Shown here: positions 1-5,641 of the stretch, piece by piece
Numbering within the stretch: the first letter of the stretch is position 1
Layout of the letters: each line of letters starts with the position of its first letter
NCBI GenBank assembly: GCA_910585505.1
Contig: CAJUFF010000104.1
Span: forward strand, 1 to 9,826
DNA from: an uncultured Ruminiclostridium sp.
GTDB taxonomy: Bacteria; Bacillota; Clostridia; Oscillospirales; Ruminococcaceae
DNA length: 9,826 bases
Direction: 5' to 3'
The notes under the pieces: model-generated
Told to the model about the DNA's origin: nothing
The model's input: the letters and a program-made list of their open reading frames with translations, nothing else
Database searches by the model: none
Made by a program: the position numbers and the translations under genes

Positions 1-156
1 ACGCAGAATGTATTTCATTTGAAAAAACTCTTGAATTGATGAATAGATAAATTCCGGTTTATAGAACTGTTAAGTTGTTGCAGATTTTGCATAGAAATAT
101 ATTTTAAAAAGAAAAATTTATGCACCGGGAACCCTTTCCCGAAAAGGGAGATAAAT
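1..156 (+). other. Upstream non-coding stretch, possible 3' tail of a preceding gene
   Basis: Positions 3-50 are open in frame 3 and read AECISFEKTLELMNR then stop. This could be the last 15 codons of a gene that starts outside the window, but it is too short to identify. The rest is AT-rich. A short open frame starts at ATG 120 (MHREPFPEKGDKY, stop at 159-161) and overlaps the region where Nudix-like coding sequence begins in another frame. I give it no function. Confidence 0.25.
75..103 (+). promoter_or_regulatory. Possible sigma-A-type promoter for the nudix-ruvX pair
   Basis: TTGTTG at 75-80 and TATATT at 98-103 are separated by 17 bases. Transcription would begin near 110 and run into the Nudix gene and ruvX. 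The match is imperfect and the region is AT-rich, so chance similarity is possible. Confidence 0.35.
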
Positions 157-237
157 ATTAAGAAAACGGGCGAAGTTATACGGCGCGGAAATTCGATACC
201 GGAGGGAAGATATCACCTTGTTTCCGAAATTGCCGTT

Positions 238-633
238 TTGGACGGTTACGGTCGTATTCTTCTTACTCAAAGACACCCCGATAAGCATTATCAGTTGTAT
301 TGGGAATGCAGCGGCGGTTCGGTGCTGACCGATGAATCCCCCGACGATGCGGCTGTACGTGAACTGTTTGAGGAAACCGGTATTGAAGCCGAAATATCGG
401 AGCTTGTACAATTGGATATTATTTTCGGAAATCACGCTATATACTATAATTATCTTTTACAAAGAGATATAGAACTTTCTTCGCTTTTATTGCAGGAAAA
501 TGAGGTAGTTGACGCTAAATTTGCGGATAAATCCGAGTATGATAAAATGAAATCCGAAAAAAGTATTGTGCCTCCTGTTGTTGAAAGATTTGAAAAGCTG
601 GGAATAGATAGACTTTTGAAAACTCTGAATTGA
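238..633 (+). CDS. Nudix hydrolase (true 5' end probably upstream, near 157)
   Basis: Nudix enzymes hydrolyse nucleoside diphosphates linked to another group X; the substrate cannot be read from this sequence. The Nudix box is complete: G27-x5-E33-x7-R41-E42-L43-F-E45-E46-T-G48-I49, numbered from the TTG at 238. That TTG is the first conventional start codon in the frame, but it has no ribosome binding site. The same frame continues upstream with family-like sequence (KKTGEVIRRGNSIPEGRYHL, then VSEIAVLD), as in Nudix proteins related to YfcD that begin roughly DIYDENRxKTGE. An AGGGAG at 145-150 lies 6 nt before an in-frame ATT at 157, so a rare ATT start (about 158 aa) is possible, as is 5' decay. 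The ruvX start lies 28 nt after the stop, suggesting co-transcription. The family call is secure, the start is not. Confidence 0.85.
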   Translation: MDGYGRILLTQRHPDKHYQLYWECSGGSVLTDESPDDAAVRELFEETGIEAEISELVQLDIIFGNHAIYYNYLLQRDIELSSLLLQENEVVDAKFADKSEYDKMKSEKSIVPPVVERFEKLGIDRLLKTLN

Positions 634-661
634 CTTTTTGAAAAATGAAAGGATAAACTTA

Positions 662-1087
662 ATGAAAATAATGGCAGTGGATTACGGCGACAGCCACACG
701 GGGCTTGCCTGTTGCGACAGAACCGAAACCTTGGCTTCACCCATAGGAGTGATTGACGAAAAAAACTTTAATATCTGCGCCGAAAAGGTGGCGGCCATGT
801 CCGTAGAGTATGAAGCGGGACTTATCGTAGTGGGAAATCCTTTAAATATGAACGGCAGCGCAGGACCAAGAAGCGAGATGTGCAAAAGCTTTGCCGAACT
901 GCTGCAAAACCTTGTTGATGTGCCGGTGGTGATGTGGGACGAAAGGTCTTCCACCGTTACCGCTCATCAGATGATGAACGACGTTAATAAAAGAGGGAAA
1001 AAGCGCAAAGCTGTTATTGATGCGGTGGCGGCGGCGGTTATTTTGGAGAATTATTTGGCTTGGAGGGCAAATAATAAGCAAGGCTGA
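662..1087 (+). CDS. ruvX: RuvX/YqgF family nuclease (putative Holliday junction resolvase, 16S rRNA maturation)
   Basis: RuvX/YqgF has an RNase H-like fold. In the family it is linked to pre-16S rRNA 5'-end processing and, by similarity to RuvC, to Holliday junction cleavage; it acts in the cytoplasm. At 141 aa this is the usual length. Visible marks are the N-terminal strand MKIMAVDYGDSHTGLA with the acidic D7, VVGNPLNMNGS around 57-66, WDERSST with D93/E94, and the C-terminal DAVAAAVILENYL with D120, giving the expected acidic catalytic set. I chose the ATG at 662 because AAAGGA lies about 9 nt before it and the family begins there; an in-frame TTG at 638 would add eight unlikely residues. 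In many Firmicutes ruvX lies near mltG. Here both occur in the same window, but far apart and on opposite strands. Confidence 0.95.
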   Translation: MKIMAVDYGDSHTGLACCDRTETLASPIGVIDEKNFNICAEKVAAMSVEYEAGLIVVGNPLNMNGSAGPRSEMCKSFAELLQNLVDVPVVMWDERSSTVTAHQMMNDVNKRGKKRKAVIDAVAAAVILENYLAWRANNKQG

Positions 1088-1093
1088 CATTTA

Positions 1094-1140
1094 GGCAGGC
1101 GCAAATTGTCGTAACATCGGCAAATAGGCCTGTCTTTGTT
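1094..1140 (+). terminator. Weak hairpin after ruvX, possible terminator
   Basis: GGCAGGC (1094-1100) can pair with GCCTGTC (1128-1134), with one G-U pair, and is followed by a short T-rich tail (TTTGTT). The loop is long (27 nt), so this is a weak candidate. Its position between ruvX and the separately initiated ylmC-like gene is the main argument for it. Confidence 0.3.
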
Positions 1141-1184
1141 CTATTTACGGATAAGTTGTCATATCATAAAATGAGGTGATTTTT

Positions 1185-1472
1185 ATGATATGCCGCTTTG
1201 ATGATATGCGCTGCAAAGAAATAATCAACGTGAAAACAGGCTGTAAGTTGGGGTATCCCGACGATATTGAATTTGATACTTGTACCGCCAAAATATGCAA
1301 GCTTATTGTTTACGGAAAAGCAAAGCTGTTCGGTCTTTTAGGGCGCGAAGAAGATTTTGTCATACCATGGTGCGACATAGAGATAATAGGACAGGATACT
1401 ATTTTAGTTACCTGTGATTTTCCAAGTCGCACAAAAAACGGAAAAGGATTCATTAAAAATTTGTTAAAATAG
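1185..1472 (+). CDS. YlmC/YmxH family sporulation-associated protein (PRC-barrel-like)
   Basis: This 95-aa protein matches the YlmC/YmxH family of small PRC-barrel-type proteins, found widely in spore-forming Firmicutes and annotated as sporulation proteins; the molecular role is not established. Family features seen are the N-terminal RFDDMRCKEIINVKTGCKLGY, an acidic turn DDIEFD, and the hallmark LFGLLGREEDFVIPWCDI followed by IGQDTILV. I chose the ATG at 1185 because GAGGTGA at 1174-1180 is well placed for it; the in-frame GTG at 1176 lies inside that ribosome binding site. The last 20 or so residues (CDFPSRTKNGKGFIKNLLK) extend past the typical family end with basic residues. It is a single-gene unit: weak hairpin upstream, new promoter immediately downstream. 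Confidence 0.9.
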   Translation: MICRFDDMRCKEIINVKTGCKLGYPDDIEFDTCTAKICKLIVYGKAKLFGLLGREEDFVIPWCDIEIIGQDTILVTCDFPSRTKNGKGFIKNLLK

Positions 1473-1487
1473 ACAACAAATTTTTTA

Positions 1488-1516
1488 TTGTAAAAAAAAG
1501 GACTTTGTGTTATAAT
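1488..1516 (+). promoter_or_regulatory. Sigma-A-type promoter of the rpsB-tsf operon
   Basis: TTGTAA at 1488-1493 and a perfect TATAAT at 1511-1516 are 17 bases apart, predicting a transcript start near 1523. That places a leader of about 150 nt ahead of rpsB. The perfect -10 and ideal spacing fit a highly expressed ribosomal protein operon. Confidence 0.75.
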
Positions 1517-1522
1517 TATAAA

Positions 1523-1660
1523 GCGGTTTTTTGAGCAATTATGCAAAAAACGCAAATCCGCACACAGCGCTGACCCTTCTGCGGGTGCCGGGCATGCCTT
1601 AAAATGCGGCAGACTCGGTTTTGAAGAGTAAAACGCTGTGGAGGAAAAAACCAAAAAACA
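1523..1660 (+). promoter_or_regulatory. Structured 5' leader of rpsB, candidate autoregulatory RNA
   Basis: The leader can fold into two modules. The first is a 5' hairpin: TTTTTTG (1527-1533) with CAAAAAA (1544-1550), extended by GCG/CGC around one bulged G. The second is a closed multibranch unit: CACAGCG (1563-1569) pairs with CGCTGTG (1634-1640) and encloses ACCC/GGGT (1573-1576 with 1583-1586) plus a stem GCC-GG-GCAT / ATGC-GGC (1587-1595 with 1604-1610) with a two-base bulge. It ends about 20 nt before the ribosome binding site at 1661. Ribosomal protein leaders often mediate feedback control, so an S2-binding or other control role is inferred. I do not recognise it as a named class. 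Confidence 0.5.
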
Positions 1661-1673
1661 GGAGGAAACTACC

Positions 1674-2420
1674 ATGGCAGTAGTATCAATGAAGCAGCTT
1701 CTTGAAGCCGGTGTTCACTTCGGACATCAGACAAGACGCTGGAACCCCAAAATGGCACCTTATATTTTTACTGAAAGAAACGGTATTTACATTATCGATC
1801 TTCAGAAGACCGTAAAGAAGCTTGACGAAGCATATATGTTTATTCGCCAAGTGACTGAGGAGGGCGGAGAAGTTCTTTTCGTGGGCACTAAGAAGCAGGC
1901 TTCCGACAGCATTAAGGAAGAAGCCGAAAGAGCGGGAGCTCACTTTGTGAATGCAAGATGGCTCGGCGGTATGATGACCAACTTTACAACTATCCAGAGA
2001 AGAATCAAGAGACTGGAACAGCTTCAGGAAATGGCTAAGGACGGTACTTTCGATCTGCTTCCCAAGAAGGAAGTCAGCAAGATGAATCTTGAGATCGAAA
2101 AGTTGGAGAAATTCCTCGGCGGTATTAAAAATATGATCAAACTTCCGGCCGCTCTCTTTATCGTTGATCCCCGCAAAGAAAGAATTGCCGTTGCGGAAGC
2201 AAAGAAGTTGGGTATTCCCATCGTAGCGATCGTAGATACTAACTGTGATCCTGATGAGATTGACTATGTTATTCCCGGAAACGATGACGCTATCCGCGCG
2301 GTTAAGCTTATCGCGGGTGCAATGGCCGATGCTATTATAGAAGGCCGTCAGGGCGAAACACCTGTTACCGGTGAGGAAGAAGAGCCAGTACAGGAAGCGG
2401 CAGAGGAAACAGCCGAGTAA
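1674..2420 (+). CDS. rpsB: 30S ribosomal protein S2
   Basis: S2 is a primary structural protein of the small ribosomal subunit, assembled late near the 16S rRNA central region and needed for S1 binding where S1 exists. The 248-aa product shows the family opening MKQLLEAGVHFGHQTRRWNP around 6-25 and MAPYIFTERNGIYIIDLQKT around 27-46. Further on it has FVGTKKQA, NARWLGGMMTNF, the coiled-coil stretch LEKFLGGIKNM, and the C-terminal core PAALFIVDPRKE, then IPIVAIVDTNCDPD and IPGNDDAIRAVKL. It ends in an acidic tail (GEEEEPVQEAAEETAE), common and variable in this family. The start at 1674 is set by GGAGGA at 1661-1666, 7 nt upstream; the in-frame GTG at 1638 lies in the leader stem. It is the first gene of a two-gene operon with tsf, 34 nt downstream. 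Confidence 0.98.
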   Translation: MAVVSMKQLLEAGVHFGHQTRRWNPKMAPYIFTERNGIYIIDLQKTVKKLDEAYMFIRQVTEEGGEVLFVGTKKQASDSIKEEAERAGAHFVNARWLGGMMTNFTTIQRRIKRLEQLQEMAKDGTFDLLPKKEVSKMNLEIEKLEKFLGGIKNMIKLPAALFIVDPRKERIAVAEAKKLGIPIVAIVDTNCDPDEIDYVIPGNDDAIRAVKLIAGAMADAIIEGRQGETPVTGEEEEPVQEAAEETAE

Positions 2421-2454
2421 TATAAAATTAAACGAATAAAAAAGGAGAACAATA

Positions 2455-3375
2455 ATGGCTATTTCGGCACAGGACGTAAAACAGCTTAAAGAAATGACCA
2501 ACTGCGGCATGATGGACTGCAAGCGTGCACTTGAACAGACCGACGGCGATTTTGACGCCGCCGTAAAGTATCTTCGTGAACAGGGACTTGCGAAGGCAGC
2601 TAAGAAGTCCACTCGTATTGCTGCGGAAGGCTTGGTTTATACAAAGATCGACGAAGGAAAGAAGGTCGGCGCAATCGTTGAAGTAAACAGCGAAACCGAC
2701 TTTGCCGCTAAGTCAGAAAGATTTGTTGAATTTGTTGAAATGGTTGCGCAGACCGTTATTGACAACGATGTTGCGGACATTGACGCACTTTTGCAGGTAA
2801 AGATGAGCGGCACAAACGAAACCGTTCAGGAAGTGCTTACAGAAAGAATCGCGACTATCAGTGAAAACATCAAAATCAGACGTTTTACCAGACTTGAAGG
2901 TAATCTGTTCAGTTATATTCATGACGGTGGCGGAAGTATCATCGGCACGCTTTTGAAGCTTGAGGCGGACGATGTTAACGACGAAACCGTAAAGCAGTGC
3001 GCTAAGGATATCTGCCTGCAGATTGCGGCTTCCGCTCCTCAGTTTGTTTCTCAGTCCGATGTTCCCGCCGACATAATTGCGGAGGAAAAGGAAGTTCAGA
3101 TGAATCTGGCTCAGAAGGAAAACGAGGAAGCTGCCAAGCCCAAGCCTCAGAATGTACTTGAAAAGATAGTTGAAGGCAGAATGAAGAAATTCACCGAAGA
3201 GATCTGCCTTATGGATGAGCCTTATATCAAGAATGACGAAATGACTGTTGCAAAGTATATTGCAAGCCTTGGAAAGAATATAAAGGTTGTTCAGTTTGTT
3301 CGTTACGAAAAGGGCGAGGGGCTTCAGAAGAAAGAAGAGAACTTTGCAGATGAAGTTGCTTCAATGATGAAGTAA
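2455..3375 (+). CDS. tsf: Translation elongation factor Ts
   Basis: EF-Ts is the cytoplasmic guanine-nucleotide exchange factor that regenerates EF-Tu-GTP from EF-Tu-GDP. At 306 aa it is a full-length bacterial form. The N-terminal UBA-like domain (about 1-55) reads VKQLKEMTNCGMMDCKRAL and ends LREQGLAKAAKK. The core begins GLVYTKIDEGKKVGAIVEVN and contains the conserved SETDF at 79-83, whose TDF contacts the EF-Tu nucleotide site in characterised homologues. A second core repeat follows from about 145 (SYIHDGGGSIIGTLLKLE), then the coiled-coil and C-terminal module with GRMKKFTEEICLMDEPYIKN. The ATG at 2455 is preceded by AAAGGAGA. Co-transcription with rpsB is the standard bacterial arrangement, and two hairpins end the operon. 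Confidence 0.98.
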   Translation: MAISAQDVKQLKEMTNCGMMDCKRALEQTDGDFDAAVKYLREQGLAKAAKKSTRIAAEGLVYTKIDEGKKVGAIVEVNSETDFAAKSERFVEFVEMVAQTVIDNDVADIDALLQVKMSGTNETVQEVLTERIATISENIKIRRFTRLEGNLFSYIHDGGGSIIGTLLKLEADDVNDETVKQCAKDICLQIAASAPQFVSQSDVPADIIAEEKEVQMNLAQKENEEAAKPKPQNVLEKIVEGRMKKFTEEICLMDEPYIKNDEMTVAKYIASLGKNIKVVQFVRYEKGEGLQKKEENFADEVASMMK

Positions 3376-3410
3376 GCTGTTTTTGATTCATAATAGATAA
3401 TTTTTAATTT

Positions 3411-3475
3411 ACAGCGGCAGTTTTGCCGCTGTCTGATTGTAGAAAAAGTCCGGCAAAGGCTGGACTTTTTCTATT
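3411..3475 (+). terminator. Double hairpin terminator of rpsB-tsf
   Basis: The first hairpin is a perfect 9-bp stem, ACAGCGGCA (3411-3419) with TGCCGCTGT (3424-3432), and has no T-run. The second is a perfect 11-bp stem, AGAAAAAGTCC (3441-3451) with GGACTTTTTCT (3462-3472), whose 3' arm supplies the U-rich tract and whose 5' arm supplies the A-tract. The second is the likely intrinsic terminator and could work on either strand. Confidence 0.8.
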
Positions 3476-3514
3476 TAATGTGGTATAATAACCTCAGACT
3501 GCGGAAAGAGGTAG

Positions 3515-3586
3515 TAATACTGTTAACCAATTAAAAATTGGAAAAATGGTTTTTAATTGGTTAACAGTGTTTCGGGTGTAATAACC
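3515..3586 (+). repeat. Dispersed palindromic repeat, copy 1 (18-bp perfect stem plus conserved tail)
   Basis: CTGTTAACCAATTAAAAA at 3520-3537 is the exact reverse complement of 3550-3567, with a 12-nt loop. Both the palindrome and the following tail (CAGTG, then T/C, then TTCGGGTGTAATAACC) recur at 8169-8233. Conservation outside the stem shows this is a repeat unit and not a chance hairpin. There is no U-run after the stem, so a plain terminator is not the best reading. Confidence 0.85.
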
Positions 3587-3626
3587 ATTTTGACTATGAT
3601 TTTATCCTGTGTCAAAATGGTTATTA
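3579..3626. repeat. Second perfect palindrome, 16-bp arms
   Basis: TAATAACCATTTTGAC at 3579-3594 is exactly mirrored by GTCAAAATGGTTATTA at 3611-3626 around a 16-nt loop. Its left arm starts inside the conserved tail (TAATAACC) of the first repeat, so the two palindromes interlock. The other copy at 8169-8233 lacks this second palindrome after TAATAACC. Function unknown. Confidence 0.8.
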
Positions 3627-3656
3627 GTATAATTATCTTAATGTCTGAGAACATTT

Positions 3657-3702
3657 TACCATTTTAAAGGAATCGCTCCCTGCGGTCGCTCCTTTTATGG
3701 TA
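3657..3702. repeat. Imperfect palindrome before the transposase remnant
   Basis: TACCATTTTAAAGGA (3657-3671) pairs with TCCTTTTATGGTA (3690-3702) over two 6-bp blocks with a small internal mismatch. The GC-rich loop contains CGCTCC twice. It might be an element end or a hairpin in the transposase leader. A related short motif (GGAGCGAAGCGAC) appears near the right end of the window at about 9807-9819. Confidence 0.4.
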
Positions 3703-3753
3703 TAATATAAATAAACAAAAGCTGACGAAACAGCACCGGTATGGTGAAATAAA

Positions 3754-4213
3754 ATGGGAAAGATAAAAGTATTACTTAGTGACGAGCGCCTAATAACGCC
3801 GAGTGGATTATGCATGGTGGGGGAAGCAATGGAAAAATCAAATCTGATAAAAAAGCTGCACGAATGAAAACAGACAAACATTCCCAGCCGCAGATAAAAA
3901 ACGGCGATATTCCGCTCACAACGATCGGAATGCTGACGCTTTGCAAAAGCGATTTTGATTATGTGAACGAATTCCATACTGATAAAGAATATTACAAAAT
4001 GTCACTGGGAATCGCTTATGCAAACCCTTCCGAATCCACGCTCAGAATGCGTTTGGATACGATCGGTCGACAATGAATTATGATATATTGTGGGGCAATA
4101 TCAGATTGTTTCAGGCATGACGCATATTGCCATCACCGCTTAAGAACGGTATGGTACCGTTGGATATTGATGTGACACAGTTTGATAATTCAAAGACGCA
4201 TAAAGAAGGCGTA
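3754..4213 (+). pseudogene. Truncated, frameshifted DDE transposase (IS1380/IS4-like)
   Basis: Three frames together give one transposase N-terminus. Frame 1 (3754-3867) reads MGKIKVLLSDERLITPSGL and ends KSNLIKK. Frame 3 resumes with RMKTDKHSQPQIKNGDIPL, then TIGMLTLCKSDFDYV, DKEYYKMSLGIAYANPSEST and LRMRLDTIG. Frame 2 (from 4067) gives MNYDILWGNIRLFQ, an in-frame TGA at 4118, then ILPSPLKNGMVPLDIDVT and QFDNSKTHKEGV. The LDIDVTxFDNSxTxKEGV block carries the first catalytic Asp of this DDE group. Everything after KEGV, including the remaining catalytic residues, is missing. The element cannot code an active enzyme. The family name is from memory of the motif pattern; DDE transposase is firm, IS1380 likely. 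The coding sequence then runs directly into an HD-GYP fragment. Confidence 0.8.
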
Positions 4214-4524
4214 GAGGGTATAGCCATGGGGGCGCTGAGCCATCACGAGCGCTATGACGGAAAGGGATATCGGGATATCCCCACGGTCTGACGGGAGAAA
4301 ATATTCCTCTTGTAGCGCGCATTATCTGCGTGTCCGATTCCTTCGACGCCATGAACAGCCACCGCTGCTATCGAAGCAGCCTTCCCACAGAGGTTATACT
4401 CAACGAGTTATTGAGCAATAAAGGAACACAATTTGACCCGATGGTTATCGACGGTCTTTTATCCATTATAGAAGACGGTGCGATTACGGTAACGGGCAAT
4501 AAAAACGGAAACATTCCGGTTTAA
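4214..4524 (+). pseudogene. C-terminal fragment of an HD-GYP domain protein (broken)
   Basis: HD-GYP proteins are metal-dependent phosphodiesterases that hydrolyse cyclic di-GMP. Here only the C-terminal half remains: GIAMGALSHHERYDGKGY in frame 2, then, after a frame change, HGLTGENIPLVARIICVSDS, FDAMNSHRCYRSSLPTEVIL and NKGTQFDPMVIDGLLSI in frame 1. The first metal-binding HD motif and any sensor or receiver domain are absent. The frame change is an 8-bp tandem duplication at 4264-4279; removing one copy restores GYPHGLTGEN and one continuous frame. The fragment is joined in frame to the transposase remnant at about 4211-4220. A start at ATG 4330 could yield 64 aa at most, without the catalytic motif. 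I infer a dead gene. It ends just before a strong terminator. Confidence 0.85.
4264..4279 (+). repeat. 8-bp tandem duplication disrupting the GYP motif
   Basis: GGGATATC occurs twice back to back (4264-4271 and 4272-4279). It falls inside the HHExxDGxGYP signature and shifts the frame by +8. Deleting one unit restores G-Y-P and the downstream HD-GYP reading frame, so this is the inactivating lesion of an older gene. Confidence 0.85.
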
Positions 4525-4525
4525 T

Positions 4526-4573
4526 AAAAAACATCTTTATAAAAATCAGTTGCTTTTTATAAAGATGTTTTTT
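4526..4573. terminator. Bidirectional intrinsic terminator
   Basis: A perfect 20-bp inverted repeat (arms 4526-4545 and 4554-4573, 8-nt loop) has an A-run at its outer 5' edge and a T-run at its outer 3' edge, with ACATCTTTATAAAAA as the main arm. It lies between the + strand HD-GYP remnant (stop at 4524) and the - strand aldolase gene (stop at 4590), and can stop transcription from both sides. Confidence 0.9.
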
Positions 4574-4589
4574 CATTAAAACAGATTTT

Positions 4590-5567
4590 TTAAAAGTTCT
4601 CAAGCAGAGATTTATAAAACTCGCAGTAATCGCTTCTACCGTCCGCCGTAAAAGTCATAGCTTCACGGGGATGTCTGTTAAGCTGTCCGGTGAAAAGGTA
4701 CTGCAAATCGTAGCCCCACTCAATCCCCTGCTGCTTCAGCGGGATCATATACCTTTCAATAAACTCGAGCAGACTGTAAAGACTGTACTTTGGATTTTTC
4801 AGGAAGCCCAAGAGCAGCTCCATAGCGCAGTTGCCCGCTCCTCTTCCCATTCCCGACGCGGTTGCATCCACATAGGAAACGCCGTAGGACAATGTTTCAA
4901 TGGTATTGGCAAAGGCAAGATTTTGGTTATTGTGTCCGTGAAAGCCCACCTTTTTGCCGTTTTTTTCAGCAACTTCAAGGTATTCCTTAGCCAACTCCGC
5001 CGCGTTTTCGGGATACAGTGAACCGTAACTGTCCACAAGGTAAATAACGTCTACCGAGGAAGCACAGATCATCTCCAAAGCTTCCTCCACCTGATTTGAG
5101 TTGCACTGGGATATTGCCATAATGTTGCAGCTTGTTTCATACCCCAGATTATGAAGATATTCTATCATCTCAACCGCCGCGGGAATCTGATGAATGTAAC
5201 AGGCGACTCTCACCATATCCACAACACTTTCGCATTTAGGCAAAAAGTCGGTTTTATAGTCGCAGCGACCCACGTCGGCCATAACCGCTATCTTCATATC
5301 CGATACGTTTTCTCCGACTATTTTTCGGATATCCTCCTCGTCGCAGAATTTCCACTTTCCGTAGTCGGTTTTTTTAAAAAGATTTTTGCTTGCCTTATAT
5401 CCGAATTCCATATAGTCCACGCCGCTTTTAACGTTTGATTTATACAGCTCGGTAACAAATTCATCGGTAAATTCAAAGTTGTTGCAAAGTCCGCCGTCTC
5501 TTAAGGTTGCGTCAAGAACCTTTATATCGGCTCTCACGCTCATTAAATTGCCTTTTCTCGCTGCCAT
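4590..5567 (-). CDS. HMGL-like (DRE-TIM) aldolase family enzyme
   Basis: This 325-aa protein has the TIM-barrel fold of the HMGL-like family (HMG-CoA lyase, isopropylmalate synthase, 4-hydroxy-2-oxovalerate aldolase), whose members use a divalent metal for aldol-type cleavage or condensation. The diagnostic LDATLRDGG is at 18-26 (R23-D24 as the catalytic pair), VDSYGSLYP at 178-186, the metal-binding GFHGHNN at 208-214 (H210, H212), and the glycine-rich GMGRGAGN at 239-246. It most resembles the aldolase branch; no leucine-regulatory or acyl-CoA synthase C-terminal domain is present, so isopropylmalate synthase is unlikely. The substrate cannot be assigned. The start at 5567 has AGGAGA at 5577-5582; a second ATG eight codons later is less well served. 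It has its own consensus promoter and lacks the acetaldehyde dehydrogenase that partners classical MhpE/DmpG. Confidence 0.85.
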   Translation of the reverse strand: MAARKGNLMSVRADIKVLDATLRDGGLCNNFEFTDEFVTELYKSNVKSGVDYMEFGYKASKNLFKKTDYGKWKFCDEEDIRKIVGENVSDMKIAVMADVGRCDYKTDFLPKCESVVDMVRVACYIHQIPAAVEMIEYLHNLGYETSCNIMAISQCNSNQVEEALEMICASSVDVIYLVDSYGSLYPENAAELAKEYLEVAEKNGKKVGFHGHNNQNLAFANTIETLSYGVSYVDATASGMGRGAGNCAMELLLGFLKNPKYSLYSLLEFIERYMIPLKQQGIEWGYDLQYLFTGQLNRHPREAMTFTADGRSDYCEFYKSLLENF

Positions 5568-5605
5568 TTCGGTTATCTCCTGTATTTTTTTCTTTCTGTT
5601 TTTTG

Positions 5606-5623
5606 ACTTTAATGATTTAAAGT
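5606..5623. promoter_or_regulatory. Palindrome in the aldolase leader, possible operator
   Basis: ACTTTAA (5606-5612) and TTAAAGT (5617-5623) form a perfect 7-bp inverted repeat with a 4-nt spacer, just downstream of the predicted aldolase transcript start (about 5635). Such a position would suit a repressor site, but AT-rich chance is possible. Confidence 0.3.
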
Positions 5624-5641
5624 AGATTAGTGACTTTTTAT

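Larger units (their letters stand above)
3473..3753. other. Gene-free palindrome-rich stretch upstream of the transposase remnant
   Basis: No credible coding sequence lies here. The stretch is a succession of inverted repeats: a weak ACCTC/GAGGT pair (3491-3512), the two large perfect palindromes listed separately, and a smaller imperfect one at 3657-3702. A TATAAT-like run at 3701-3706 and GGTGAA at about 3743-3748 lie just before the remnant's ATG at 3754, but no convincing -35 is present. The left end of the transposase-bearing element should lie here; I could not place its terminal inverted repeat. Confidence 0.5.

Noticed and set aside
1686..2612. 308-aa open frame on the - strand opposite rpsB and tsf
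   Set aside because: It is the antisense shadow of two highly expressed, well-conserved genes, has no ribosome binding site or recognisable domain, and is Cys/Ser/Phe-rich as expected of such shadows.
3515..3626. Possible CRISPR-like or toxin-antitoxin operator array from the palindromes
   Set aside because: Only two palindromes are present here, of different sequence, with no spacers of regular size and no cas or toxin/antitoxin genes nearby.
4129..4139. GCCATCACCGC in the transposase remnant resembles the MITE end GGCATCACCGC
   Set aside because: It lies inside coding sequence (ILPSPLKNG), lacks the flanking TTAAGG and a partner end, and the match is too short to mean an element boundary.
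4330..4524. Short HD-GYP-like frame as a functional 64-aa gene
   Set aside because: It has no upstream ribosome binding site, lacks the HD and HHE metal-binding motifs, and is clearly the tail of the frameshifted HD-GYP remnant.
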